This document shows, one piece after another, positions 9,835 through 22,680 of a stretch of 64,000 nt of DNA (position 1 is its first letter; each line of letters opens with the position of its first letter). The position numbers were made by a program, and so were the translations under genes. The notes under the pieces were generated by a model, which had not been told where the DNA came from, made no database searches, and worked only from the letters and a program-made list of their open reading frames with translations. This DNA comes from Wolfiporia cocos (taxonomy: Eukaryota; Basidiomycota; Agaricomycetes; Polyporales; Phaeolaceae), in the NCBI GenBank assembly GCA_029448655.1, contig JACCLO010000008.1:2914001-2978000 (forward strand). The letters are read 5' to 3'.

Positions 9835-11838
9835 TTAGTTGGAGCCTTAATACAGTGCGCTTTGTCACAATCCCATGATGGCATCTTGGCCTTTGCATTG
9901 TATAGGAAATCCATGTAGTAGCTTATGCATGCTTTGTGGAAATTACTTTGCACCAATTGACATACACTTCAATCAGCTTGACCACAGACACCAATACATC
10001 CTCGAGTCTATCATGGTGCATTACCATAAGCATTGTGTGATGATATCTAATTTGCTTCATCAGCATCATAGGTTGTGAAAACAATAATCTTAATCAGGGG
10101 CTTACCATTGCCACTGCACTCATCAGGCTATAATCATAGATCCAGATGCTCAAATGATGCTATAGAATCATCATTATACATTAATAGGTTAACAAGTCCT
10201 CTGCATCTCAATCACTCTCTGGGCTGTGCAAAACCTTCCGGCTACATTATTGCCAAGAATCTCTGCTACTGAAAATCTGGTCAAATATCTTGTTGGAACA
10301 TGAAGTTGCCATGGGCAAGCTTGTGTGTGCCTGGTCATCAAGCACATCAGGAGTCAGGTGTCATGTAGCCAGACATGGTTAGAGGGGAAAGCAGTATATA
10401 ATAGCTCGATTTTTGTACTGTACCTCACGCGATTGCCCTACGGGCATGTCAGAACTTTCCTATTACAGTTGCAATCCAATGAGCATTGCAATTGGACAGT
10501 AATTTGATTGCGATTGGCTAGCAATTCAATTGCAAATAGTCACAATGTGACCTGACTGGCATCAGTGATTGCAATAGCACATATGATCATTGCATAAACA
10601 TTATATCCACTTGCTATGCGGCTGCAATGCAATTGTAATGCCCTTGAAATGGGATTGTGATGCAATTGCATTGCAACCAAATTGTTATGATTGAAATCAC
10701 ATCATGAGACCTGATCATTGTGATGGCTTGCAAGCACTTGCAAGCTAGATTTTCAATTTGCAACACATCATTATGCTTGTGAACAAGCACACTCATCGAA
10801 CCAATTTGTTGATAGCTCTGACATATCTCAGAGTCTAATCCTGTTTATCAACTCTTTGCTTCATTGCCAGGTTGGATAAGTTGCACACATAGGAGAAACC
10901 TACTCAGAACCAGTATCCCATGAGTGATGACAAGGCACACTTGTAGTAGTATAGAGACTGAAGCACAACTCTGCTGGGTGTGATCATAACATGAATAGTT
11001 GCTGCTGTACAATTGATGTAACATGTGTGATGAGTGTGATGAGTGCACACTGCATTGCCAACCAAGAGCAACAGTCCCATGGATCTACCAATGGCGCTTA
11101 TTAGACTCTATTTGTTTTTGCATTGGATTTGTACAGGGTGTGATCATTGTCCTGAGGTACTGAAAACAAGTGAAAATGAGATAAGTTTTTGTATACACAA
11201 AGGAAGGATGCTACAGAAGTTGAAATGTTGACATTCAGCCAGTGGAGCACACTTATTGGATGTACTTATCTCGACATTAAGTGTGATTCTAAACCTCCTC
11301 CTCCTAAGTACCTCCTACCTCCTAGCAATGTTGACCACCAGTTCACTACCATCTGCTGCAGTGTACAGCAGCTTTCTTCTCACTGGAAGCCTCCGATGTT
11401 GGACAAGCTGGACTTGCTACAACACAATCAATGAGTCGACTTATTGTCCTACTGATGTGTAAACAAGTAACTTGCTGCTTGATATGATTGTTTTGCACTG
11501 ATAGTACAAAGTAATGGTAATCTACACTCAGCAGTGAGCACCTTTTACTGTTCTGCTAATAGTGTGTTTCTGCTGGTTGTTATGGTAGAACCATGTAAGA
11601 TTTCTTTTCTTGACCCCAGTCCATGACCTCTGTGACTGCAACCTCAACTCCCATGACCTCTACAACCTTCTCAACCACGACCTCCATGACCTTCTTGATC
11701 ATGGCCTCTGTGGCCTCTGTTCCTCAACCAACACCCTATGCCCATATGTTCTTCTTGTATCAGGTTCTAGTTGGTACCCAGTGTTTCACCATAGGGTCTC
11801 AACACCCTACACCCTGTATGTTCCAGTCATATCACATT
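9835..11838. other. Non-coding, CpG-poor repeat-derived sequence
   Basis: No supported gene. The short open frames have no recognisable domain. About 10460-10770 is dense in ATTGC/GCAAT words, and about 11610-11720 is a degenerate array of CCATGACCTCT-like units. CG dinucleotides are rare and TG/CA frequent. Confidence 0.6.
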
Positions 11839-12379
11839 TGTTACAGATCAAATATCTATTCAGCTGAAATAACTAAGTCGAGTTACTCAGCATATCAAGT
11901 AGCGCACTACTCATCGGACTCTGCAGAGTCAGAGCATCGATATACAAGCTGGGGGTTTAATTGCTTAAACCTTTGAGAATGAGTATAAGATCCTTGCTAT
12001 TCAACAAGGTTGAGCTGAGGAACTCAACCAGTATGTACATCAGTTTTTATACCATGGTTTGATAATCAGGGTCATAGTGTCCTTGGTACTGCTACTATTA
12101 AGTCCATCAAGCTAACATTCTAAGTAACAAACAAGAAGTGCTGCAGTTGAGTGCAACAAGGGATGAAATGGAGAAGACATATGGTTAGACATATGATATC
12201 AGCTAAAACGTGATGAGATGGTAGACTATGGGCATAGGGCTGTTATACATGAAACAGGGGCCTACAGTTGAGCGGAGGTCCCTAGAATAAAGTGCATGGC
12301 GGAGCGGTTGAGCACTAAGTCCTCATACACAGTGAGGTGTCAAAGGAATAAGCCGAGTGTACCTGCAAAGACTGTAGCA
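11839..12379 (-). repeat. LTR-C solo LTR (541 bp)
   Basis: Begins TGTTACAGATC and ends GACTGTAGCA. Perfect 5-bp duplication ACATT at 11834-11838 and 12380-12384. Contains an LTR core (TTGAGAATGAGTATAAGATC) shared with the other old LTRs in the region. Confidence 0.85.
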
Positions 12380-12469
12380 ACATTCTAGCATGTACTTGGG
12401 TGTCCAACCACCACAGTTCTCGTGTTTCAACCCTTGTCACGCTCAAACATGACCTTCTTACTGTTCAGC

Positions 12470-12765
12470 ATAGCACACTAGCCTTATGGACTTAATGGTA
12501 GCAGTACCAAAGACACTATGACCCCAATCCATAGGCAATGGTATATAATCTGATGTACATACTGGCTGAGTTCCTCAGCTTGACCTTGTTGAATTACAAG
12601 GATCTTATACTTGTTCTCGAACTTAGGCAACTAAGCTCCCCAACTCATATATTGAGACTCTGATGCTCCGGTATCAGCCCTGGAGTCTGACAAGTAGTGC
12701 ACTACTTGACTCACTAAGTAACTCATCCAAGTTACTGTAGCTGAATGGATATTCAATCCGTAACA
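12470..12765 (+). repeat. LTR-C fragment, forward orientation
   Basis: Reverse-complement counterpart of the 5' part of 11839-12379, ending CAATCCGTAACA at 12765. The left end and target duplication were not found. Confidence 0.65.
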
Positions 12766-13991
12766 CTGGTCCCACATCAGAAGATGTCACCACAGCACCA
12801 TGACCCACCCATGGACGAAATATTGCTGAGCTAAGCCAGTACATTTTGGAACTGTTGGCTTAGTAGGGTGCTGATGGACCAAGGCATCTTGCTGGCTCCA
12901 GTGCATGACAATGCATCAGGCTTGCTCACTGAGGCAGAGGGTTCTGATCTGAGATGCCTGTGACTAGTCATTCGGGAGCTATTTTGGTTGAATTCCACTT
13001 CCTTGATGAGTCTATTCATATCGGCTGGTTCTATGTGGTGACATGTGATATCGCTTTCTTCTTGACACGGCCACTAAAACCTTAGAGCAAACTGAGGGGA
13101 GCAAAGTGAATGAATGCCAAGTTCAGACTGGGGTTACCAGCTGAGCAAGGCCTGCTATTATACTGCTAGGCTTATTTGACATGTTTACACTACCTGCTTA
13201 TAATGGCTACTAGGGAGTCTGGGGCATGACTAGGGTAGGTGTCTAAGCCAGACTTTGAAACATAGAAGTGTAGTAGAATATCAAATATGTAGCGGTCATT
13301 GTGGCCATGTGAGAACAAGGCTGTGAGTCATGATGAGTTATCACGTGCTGTTGTGAGAACCCAATAATGATGCTCAGCCATAATGCAATAACCATTGCAC
13401 CAAAAGGGCAGAATGCCAACTCTGTTGGCATCTGTGGGTCTCAGTACTTAAGCTAGTATGGCACATGGTTGTGATGTGCTCATGACATGAGTCCCATCAC
13501 TGATCCTTCCATGGTATGATCCAGGCTTCTGTGGGTCATGGTAGTCTGGGGACCAGATCTGGTTCATTGTTTTTGGCAAAAGCTTTTGCCTGTGACACTT
13601 CTTGATCACCCTATGTACTGAATAGTAATTATGCTCGTTTCCAATGTTATATCTATCGGGTTTTACTTATAAAGCTCTTACTACAGGAGAACCTGGTAAG
13701 TGAGAGTGAGGAGGTTCTGCATGCATGGTCAGCAAGGTATCAGCAAATCAATCACAGAAACCAGTGCATGTTCTTGTGCCACAATAGATCCAGTGTTTCA
13801 GCATACAGGAATTGGCAACTTTGTGAGTGAGTGTCTGGAAACGAACTTCGGATTTCAATCACATCTTCAACAAATTGACACTTATAGGCATGTTTACATT
13901 ACCTTCATTCAACTCTATACTGACTTCATAACATGTGGTGATATCACCCCTTGACACTGTTGACACTGCTAGTATCAATGGTTGCATATTG
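12766..13991. other. Non-coding spacer without recognised feature
   Basis: CpG-poor sequence with only short chance reading frames. It ends in TATTG (13987-13991), the left target duplication of the old solo LTR that follows. Confidence 0.5.
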
Positions 13992-14161
13992 TGACACAAG
14001 CAACAGGCCCAAGACAACAGCAGGGGAATAGTACTCACTCAAAGGCATATTCCTGGTCTGTGTATCTCAAGGCATAAATGGCCAAGACAAGTCTGGGGTG
14101 CTACCCAGCTCATAGGCCAGTATATATGCTATTCTACTATTGGTACATGTTATGGCCAGCG

Positions 14162-14543
14162 TGACACAAGCAACACTTCAAGCAACTACTCAGGGGAATA
14201 TGACTCACGTGAAAGCGTATTCCTGATCTGAGGCTACTCAAGGCATATAAGGCCAAGACGAGTCTGGGGTGCTACCCTGCTCGTCGGCCAGTATATATGC
14301 TATTCTACTGTTTGTACATTGTTTGGCAACTGTATAGTTATTATGTAAGCTGATAGTCCATTAAGTAAGGTAAACCCTATAATGGGTGTAGGTACATGGC
14401 ACAGAGTGTCTGGGGGTCTGACAACACGTGATAGGGTGATTGGGTCTTGGCACGTGACTGCATAGGTGCGCGCTTAGATAAGATAAGGGTTTAGGTCCTG
14501 GTCACTTAGTCGTTGACTAGCCGAAAGAAATCGGCTTGTGATA
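14162..14543 (-). repeat. 3' LTR of family B (382 bp)
   Basis: On the plus strand it begins TGACACAAGCAACACTTC and ends GGCTTGTGATA, where the terminal C has become T relative to the 5' LTR. Confidence 0.9.
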
Positions 14544-16420
14544 GTACCCCCTCTTCTAGCTGCGTGTCCCCATGCCCAGCAATCACTTTGCACAGGTTTT
14601 GGTCTACATGACAGGGATGGTCGTTTTCGTGAATCTGACAGATGTGTGGATGTGCCATCTGTATGGTATACTGTATGGGGTAGATCCAACCCGGGTTGTT
14701 GGGTATGGTGGATTCTACACATTGCCCTACTTGTATTCCATATTGAATTACATGAGTTTGCAGATTACAGAACCAGAAATTCCTGACGGTGAGCTGCTTT
14801 GGGTAGATGTAGAAAGGTATTTTGGCATCTTTCAGCAGCGTGATGTCTATGTCGTCATGAATTATGAATTCGTTCGGGTTCTGTCTGAGTCCCATGGCTG
14901 TTGCTTTTCTGTCGAGGTCTTCCCACTCGGGGTCCCATGCAATGTGTCTGTTTTTCCACTGATGTCCCGGAGTGGTAGGTCTATCCTCGAAGAACTTTGT
15001 GACTAGTTCTTGCCAGGGAGTTGATCCGCGTTTCCTTTCCCATGTTGTAGTCCCATCAGACCATTCGACTTCCAGCTCAACTCGCCCTCGGTCTTCTCTG
15101 GATGTGAGGATCTGGAGAGGCCTGCAAGCGTCATTGCTTTCCGTCCGTTCATTGTGGTTCTGAGTGGGGAAGGCTGGTGGTACATAAGGCAGCAATAGGA
15201 CCTCGTTGAATACGGGGTATATGCCACGCATGTCGGCGGGCAGGTCCAGTTTGTATGCGCCGTGTCCAACCTTCTTGATGACCTTGTACGGGCCGTGTTG
15301 CTTCGAATCGAGTTTCTTCGTAGGGTTTCCCATGTTAATGTTTCACCCATCGACCCAAACCATGTCGCCCTCGTTGTACAAGTGAGGGGTGGTTCGTTTC
15401 TGGTCATAGTATTCTTTCATACAAAGTTTGGCTTTCTCGAGATTTTTTGAAGCGGTTTGGCTAACCGTGTACATGTGTTCGACCCAATCCTTGGCGGTTT
15501 CCACCCCCCCTTCCAGCTCTGGTGCCTCCACACCTGTAAATGGGTGGTATCCGTGAGTGAGGTAAAAGGGGCTGTAGCCCGTGCTACTATGTACATGACA
15601 TTTGTAAGCGGAGCTAGCTAGCGGAAGTAAGTCCGGCCAGTTGGTATGTGTGTCGTTAATAAATAATCGTAGGTACACCTCTAGTTCCTGGTTCATACGT
15701 TCCGTCTGCCCATCTGTTTGTGGGTGGAATGCGGTACTAGGGTTTCCCTCGATGCCTAGTCTATGGTATACATCTTTGATAAAGTCCGATACAAATTGTG
15801 GTCCTCTGTCGCTAAATACTTTCTTTGGTACTCCATGCTGTGCGTATATTTTATCTACAAATATGTTGGCCCAACCTTCAGCCGTAAGCTTGGTTGTAGT
15901 TGGAACCGCGATATAGTCCTTGGATTTCATATCTACTACTACAATAATGGCGTCTCGACCCTTGGATACTGGGAGTCCCATGATCATGTCGACAGAAATG
16001 TTCTCCCAATTGTGTGCGGGTGTTGGATTCAGGTTTAGTGGTGCAGCTCTCTTTGAGTGGTCTGGCTTGGCTCTCTGGCACTTGATACATGCCTTGATGT
16101 ACTGGTGGATGTCATTTCGCATCTTTGGCCACCAGTACGATTGGTGAATGGCTGTGAACGTGTTTTCTGTGCCGGGGTGTCCTGCTGAGACCGTGTCGTG
16201 GAACAAAGAAATGATTTTTCCGATTAATTCCTCGTCTCTCGGAATGATCAACTTCCCCCTCCTGTAGCATAGGCCGTCCTCGGCCGTTTCCACTATTCCT
16301 TCTACTGCCTCTTTGTCATAAAGAGCAGCTTCCACTTTGACCCTTTCCTTCACCTCCTCGTGGGTGATCCTGTGAGGTAAGGTGTAGAAAGAGGATTGCA
16401 GCCTTTCTGCACTGTCTTTG

Positions 16421-17473
16421 TGACACAGATCTAACTGTGGGACTCACCGCCTAATCCACAGTGGTGAGGGGAATAAGCAGGCAAGCAGTCAGAAGGCGCG
16501 CAGAAGAGTGGTTAAGTTCTTCTAGGGCGCGCAGCGCCTAGAAGAATAGAACTAACGTCTAAAGGAGTTAAGCCCTATCTTATATACATGCTTATATTGA
16601 TTACGTAAGTAAGGAGGTTGACCTACCCTAAACGGAGAGGTCCGTGCGTCATGGGGCGATGGTGCCATTGTGGCGCCATCCGTTAATCATAATGATGCGA
16701 GAAGGCATCATGCATACATCATAATGACAACATAAGGTTGTCATGGCATAGGTGTCTACGGTGACCGTGCTAGCCTGTGGGCTTAGCCAGTAGGAGACAA
16801 GGGGTGGATCAGAAGATCCGCATACATGGTAACCGGGCCGGAGGCCTGGTTCATAATGACATCATAATTGGAAATGATGAGGTCATGGAAGGTACTAGAC
16901 CAGAGGTCTAGAATAGCGATGCCATTATTGTGTAATGATGGTGTGCTATGGATTGGGCTGGGCTTGGAGGCCTGGACCAGTGATGTCATTATTTGTAATG
17001 ATGACATAGGGATGACATCATGGTGATGTCATAGAACATGCTAGACCAGAGGTCTAGAGCAGCGATGCCATTATTTGTAATGATTGTGTTGCTATGGTGT
17101 CATTATTGGTAATGATGACAAGGGGATTGCACCATAGTGGTGCCATAGTCTAGGCTGGACCGGAGGCCAGACCGTATGACGTCATGATGATATCATTATT
17201 GGAAATGATGATGTCATAGGCTAGATTAGACCATGGGTCTAGTCTTATGACTAAGGTTGCATTGGTAATGGAACCTGTCATGCTTGATGACTAGCATGTA
17301 GACGCCGTGTCATAGTTGCTTAGTAGTGCGTAAGCGCCCTTGGGCTTAGGTAATAACTGTTAGGTTACACTGGCATGTCGGCTTGTACTGATAAGTACGG
17401 GATAACTCGTAGGTATGCGTAATAATACCAGATAAATGGCAATAAATAGCGGAAAAATGTCAGATTTGTGACA
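16421..17473. repeat. Solo LTR (1053 bp) with an internal hairpin array, in family B pol
   Basis: Bounded by TGACACAGATC and GATTTGTGACA, with perfect duplication CTTTG at 16416-16420 and 17474-17478. It separates RNase H from integrase in family B. From about 16660 to 17250 it contains repeated imperfect palindromes built on GTCATTATT...AATGATGAC and CTAGACCAGAGGTCTAG. TATA-like TTATATACATG near 16577. Confidence 0.9.
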
Positions 17474-19849
17474 CTTTGGCGAAGAGGTGCTCCTTCAGGA
17501 TGATCTGTCCTTCGAGGTGATTCTTGTTGTTGTCGTGATCACCTCTTCAGGATAGTCTGTCCGCCCTTCCATTGGTCTTCCCGGGGATGTGCACGAGATT
17601 TAGGTCATACTCGGTGAGTTCTGTCATCCACCAGGCTTGTCGTGGATTAATTTTCTGTGGGGTCTTAAAGTATTCTAAGTTCTTATGGTCCGTAAGTACT
17701 TCTACAGGGTGTTTTGCATCCATTACAAAGTGCCGCCATTCGTCCAAGGCGCGCATGATAGCCAGTAGTTCGTGATCGTAGATTTCATAGTTCCGTTCTG
17801 CCGGTAGTAGCGTTTTTGAGTGATACGCTATGGGATTCCAAATGCCATCCTGATTCTGCATGAGGCAGGCTCCAGTTGCAAAGTCTGAAGAGTCTGCCTC
17901 AATGTGGAAAGGGTCGTCATTGTTTGGTATCCCCAGTACAGGTGCTGTGACGAAGATGTTTTTTAACTTGTCGAAGCATTCCTGTTCTGTCACGCCCCAT
18001 TGCCATTCCCCATCTTTGGTTAGATTGATAAGGGGGTGTGCCACCGTTGAGAACTTAGGGATAAATCTCCGGTAGAAGTTTGTGAATCCAATGAAGGACT
18101 GCACTTCTTTCTTGTTCTGAGGTGCTAGCCATTCGGCTACTGCAGCGACCTTGGTGGGGTCCATGCGGATTTCCCCATGAGAGATGATATGCCCTAAGTA
18201 CTCTACTTCGGACTTCTCGAACTCGCATTTTTCTGGTTTACAAGTTAACTTATTTTGGCAGAGAACCAGAAGAACCTTGCGCAGGATCTCTCTATGTTCC
18301 TTCTGGTTCTCCATGAAAATAAGGATGTCGTCTAGATATACAATGACCTTCCCCATAAGGACTAGGTCTCTAAATATGTCATTCATCAAGGTCTGGAATG
18401 TGCCTGGTGCGTTGCACATTCCGAAGAACATCACTAACGGCTCGTACAGCCCTCTATTAGTGATGAAGGCGGCTTTCTCCTCGTCGCCTTCCTTGATTCT
18501 GATGTTCGTGTATCCCCAATGAATGTCCAATTTAGAGAAGTACTTAGTGCATTTGAGCTTGTTGAGCAGCTCTGTGATAAGTGGGAGTGGGTACTTGTTC
18601 TTCTTAGTCATCTGGTTCAACTTTCAATAGTCTTGGATAGGGCATAGTTTCCCATCCTTCTTTTTGACAAAGAAGAAGGGTGCCCCCCATGGTGACTTCG
18701 ATGGGCAGATGCGGCCCATGTGCAGCTGTTCTTCTAGGAAGTCGTCTAAAGCTTCTTGCTCTCGGGGTGAAAGGGCGTAGATCTTGCCTGTGTATGGTTC
18801 CGAATTGGGGAGGAGTTTGATGGCGTGATCCCACGGTCACTGTTCTGGGAGTGTGTCGAACTCCTTTTCCTCGAACACGTCTTTGAATTCGTGTAGGTAC
18901 TCGGGTACGACTTCCTCAAACGTTTTGGCTTCCGTGGTCTTGCCAGTCGCGATGGCGATTTCCATTGCCTTCGTGGCGCGGACGCATTCAGCAATGTCCA
19001 CTCTACATTCTTCCCTGTTTTGGATCCATGCATCAGCAAAAATGTAATAGATGTGATCACTGTCCTCGATCTGCTCGTGTTTGCAGTCGCATGAGAACGT
19101 GATCTGTCGCTTCTTCCAGTCGATGGAAGGGTTGTGGTCTTCGAGCCAGTTGAAGCCCAAGAAGATGTCTGTGGAGCTAAGTTCCGTGACGTGGAACTTG
19201 CGGGTTTCCAAGTGCGTGTCGATCTGCATTTGGAGCTCGACATAGTGCGTCATAAGCCCCATGCTGTTGGTTGATCCGTTGGCATTGAATAGCTTGATAG
19301 GGTGGTCCAATGGGATCTGCTCGAGTTGGTGTTCCTCCACGTAGGACTTACTGATCACCAATCCAGTAGAACTGGAATCGATGAGAGCCTTTGTGAAGAG
19401 GGCACGTCCGTTGGGGCAGTGGAGAGTGATTGGTACTTCAATCTGCTTTCCCCGTTTTCTCGTCTGGATGACCACTACACTTCCCCTGAGTTTCTCACCA
19501 GTTGAACCGAAACCCTGTGTTCCTCACGTGGTTTCACGGATCGACTTGACGATCTTGGTGTTGGGTGTCATGTTGCATTCGAGTATAAACTGGGCGATTC
19601 TGTCCCCGTACTCGACCTGATAATCTGCTCTGCTTTGATTATTCAGTATGACTTTGACTCGGCCAGTGTAGTCTTCGTCTACTACACCGCCCTCCATGTT
19701 GACTCCTTTGAGAGCGAGTCTGGATTGTGGAGCAATGCGCCCATATACACCGGCTGGCATCCTGATTTTGATGCCAGTGTCTACAGTGATGAACTTCCCG
19801 TTAGGGACTAGTACTTCCTCTGCAGAGTACAGATCATATCCCATGGCTC

Positions 19850-20359
19850 TGTCACAGTTTTCTAGGCATTTACCTAATTTTTCCTGGATTTACTCCATTT
19901 TATTCCGATTTTCTACGGCTTATCCCAAGATAAGTCGTATTCAACGTAGTTAGTAAACCTAACCACGATCCCATCATTCTTCTCGAAACCACTCGAAGGT
20001 TCTAGAGAATGAGTCATACCTTACTCGTCAGCGGCCCGGTCTACCTAATAGACACACGACTGACTCATAACCAACGTGACCGCTTACGCGGCCCTTCTAT
20101 ACGTTTCTATAACGTTCCAAGCAAGCGCACGGCATTACCGCTCGTGCGCACAGACCCAATAGCATTAGGGCAGGCAGTTCTTAGGTAGTGCCCTACATGT
20201 ATATAAGCTGAGACGTCTAAGGCCTAAGTCCTTAGAACTATCAATCTGTTACACGACGCTGTAGCCTATCACTACTGCTTCACTTGACTCGTTCTACCCC
20301 AACTCGCAACAACTCAACATTTCGATCCTCAACCAGAACAATAAGTGAGTCTTGGGTCA
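19850..20359 (+). repeat. Solo LTR (510 bp) at the gag-pol junction of family B
   Basis: Begins TGTCACAGTTTTC and ends TCTTGGGTCA, with perfect duplication GGCTC at 19845-19849 and 20360-20364. TGTATATAAGC near 20199 is a plausible TATA box. Removing it rejoins the frame leading into dUTPase. Confidence 0.85.
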
Positions 20360-20414
20360 GGCTCCTTCACTTTTTCGCTCGGGAGGAATTGCCCGTGGGT
20401 GATACAGATATATG

Positions 20415-22680
20415 TCAAGTGATGACCTTCTTCTTGGTCCGTCGACACCACACTTTCTTTTCTGATTTTTTCTTAGTGGCGTCAGATGCGTCTGCCATTT
20501 CCACATCTGACGTCACTACCGGATCCACATCCATCGGAACGTATGTTACATTAACATTGGAGGAATTAAGCACAGTATTTGCCTCCCGCCATGCTCCAGT
20601 GGGAGGCACCTCCAAGGCTGTTACAAACGAATCATCAGAGCATGTTGAAGCTCCATCGCTGTCATCTATGTCCGATTCTACAGATGTGAGAGGTACAGAT
20701 ACTGTTTCTAATATCGGGGCCCCGGTCTCTAGCCCGTATAGTCCATCCACCGGTTCATTGTTCTCCGTGGCAGCCAAGTCATTTTTTTGGGAGTTTACTG
20801 GTTCTTCTACTTCCAATACTGAAAAACAATTCGAGGGGGAGGGACCTACCTGAGTGGGTATGAACCCGGCATCTTTCGTGGCCTCGGGGTTCTCCCTGGC
20901 CCAGGCGGCCACCATTTGGACGAAGTCCTCCTGGGGGATCTCACCAAGGACTTTCAGAGCATCATTCCCATCTGTGACCTGCCGGGTTCGTTGCATTCCG
21001 GATCCACTGGCGGCAGGGGTGGTGTTGGTTCAGGGCCACCAGTTTGGTTGGTGCCTCGGCCTGCATCTTGCTGCAAGAGTGGCACTTCCTCTTGAGCAAG
21101 TTTGCCCGTTCTTCTGCCGTCGGCTCTGTCCGGGGAGCGCGTTCGGGCTTAGCGTGCTCCTTGCCCTTGTCTGTACCCTTGATCTCCCGGTTACTGTGTA
21201 GCTTCTCCTCATCGCGGAGTCATCACATGGTGTTGTCAGTCCGGAGGATGGCCTGTTTCCAGGATTCATAGTCCTTCAGGATCTGTACATTGTACCCACA
21301 CTGCGATTTGTCGTTGATGGTGGTGGCGACGAAGGCCTGGTGTACCGAGGAATATATGTCCTTCGGGATTGCTCTGGTGACCCAACTATGGACCACCTGA
21401 TTTTCCCAGTCGTATTTGGCTTCTTCCAAGAGTCTTTCGAGCTCCTGGAAGTATTCCTCGCCCTTACCAGCCGTCATCGTGAGTTGTTCGGCTGCTACCG
21501 CTGCCTTCTTTTCCAGTTTGGGGTCGTCAAACTTCTGGTGTAGTTCCCAGACGAACTGTTGCCAGCTCATCCACCATTGACCAGCGAGGTAGTGTTCCCT
21601 TGTGAATGCCGTGACCCAGGAGTCGACCTTTGGACCATGGATCAACAAGATCGCCACCCCTACCTTCTTGGAGTCGGAGAAGAGGAGGGGGGTGTTGTCA
21701 TCGATGTACAGCTTAAGTCGCATGTACCAGTCCGTGAATCCGCTGCCGGTGAAGGGTTCCGGTTTCCTGACCTTTGACTTGTACCAGTGATCGGGGTGAG
21801 GCTCGGGGAGCATGGAGTATGTGTCCCACTGCGAGGATGCCGGTTTCTCGGGCCGCCACATTGACGCATGAGTTCCCTGGAGAGGCGTGGCTCCCCAGGT
21901 GTTCACGCATGGTGCCTGTGGTGGTTGAGGTGCCGGGGCCGGGGGAGTGAGGACCGGAGGGGTGTAGCCAGGCAGGAATGGATTCGTCTGCCGGGAGTTG
22001 CCATGTGTTGGGGGAGTCGGGAGTGGCCGAGTTCCGAGGGGGGTCTGCTGGGGGGAGTGCATGTGCACTGATCGTACCCAGTTTTCCACTGGTCGGAATC
22101 GACTTTCGGCTACCGAGACATTAGACCGGACAGGGGGTGGTTGCTGGCTGTGCTGTGATGCCGCATCTCCAGCTTGGAGAGTGTCTGCCTGCAACTGTTG
22201 TGCCTCCCTCAGGAATTGTCCTGCCATTTCCTGAGACCAAGTTCCGACCGTGACCATCGCCTGTGCTACCTGCTGGCACCGGGCCCCGAAGTCTGCCGTA
22301 GTGGGGTTCGGTGGGAATGCCCACTGTAGAGCCAGGGGTGAGTCGATGTGACCCAGCTGGCTCCTGCCCCGAATCATGTTGCTTTGATTCTGGGCGAGGT
22401 GGAAGGCCTGACTGATCTGAGCAGGCTCAGGTACTGGATTCGGTGTGAACGTTCGTACCGAGGGGAGGTAGCTGAATCCCGTGACAATGGATTCGCGGAC
22501 TTCGTTGGTGACGGGGGTGTGGATGCTGTCCTGTACTGAGAGCATACCGAAGTCGTCGAAGAAGGTGTCGGCCAGGGGATCTGGGGTGTGGATGGACAGG
22601 ACCAGGATGTGAACCCAAGGGGCCGGGATTGGTTCCGGTGGGGTGTGTGGGTTGCGGATGTATTCGAGGTTGTGCGCCAT
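20415..22680 (-). pseudogene. gag: Gag of family B
   Basis: Starts at ATG 22680 with a Pro/Gln-rich N-terminus of about 300 residues. A capsid-like domain follows (KVRKPEPFTGSGFTDWYMRL onward), typical of the gypsy retrotransposon gag family. Two adjacent TGA codons (21220-21225) end the first 485-codon stretch. Translation beyond them gives a Cys/His-containing segment that is not a clean zinc knuckle, then a frame change to an acidic tail ending at 20415. The tail overlaps the pol frame. A nuclease or enzyme role is not indicated; this is the particle protein, now inactive. Confidence 0.8.

Larger units (their letters stand above)
14506..20400 (-). pseudogene. pol: Pol of family B: dUTPase-protease-RT-RNase H-integrase, with TGA stops
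   Basis: Read on the minus strand. The frame begins overlapping the gag end near 20400 and leads into dUTPase (motifs GYDLYSAEE, GRIAPQSR, GGVVDEDYTGR, GDRIAQFI, and GTQGFGSTG after a stop). A degenerate protease site follows (LIDSSSTG), then RT (YLDD in place of YMDD), RNase H (EADSSDFATGA), the integrase zinc finger (H...H...CIKC), the D,D,E core (SVDMIMG, SDRGPQF, TDGQTERMNQELE) and a chromodomain-like end. TGA stops lie at 19524-19526, 18837-18839, 18624-18626, 17547-17549 and 15343-15345. All are in one reading frame once the solo LTRs are discounted, and I saw no internal indel. The domain order differs from family A, where dUTPase follows the protease. Confidence 0.9.

Noticed and set aside
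11610..11720. Possible CRISPR-like array
   Set aside because: Units are irregular in length and sequence with no conserved spacers; the window is eukaryotic.
11610..11976. Thr/Ser-rich frame near 11.6 kb
   Set aside because: Translation of a degenerate CCATGACCTCT-like array in old repeat sequence.
14538..15006. Plus-strand frames opposite family B integrase
   Set aside because: Antisense shadows of the retrotransposon coding frame.
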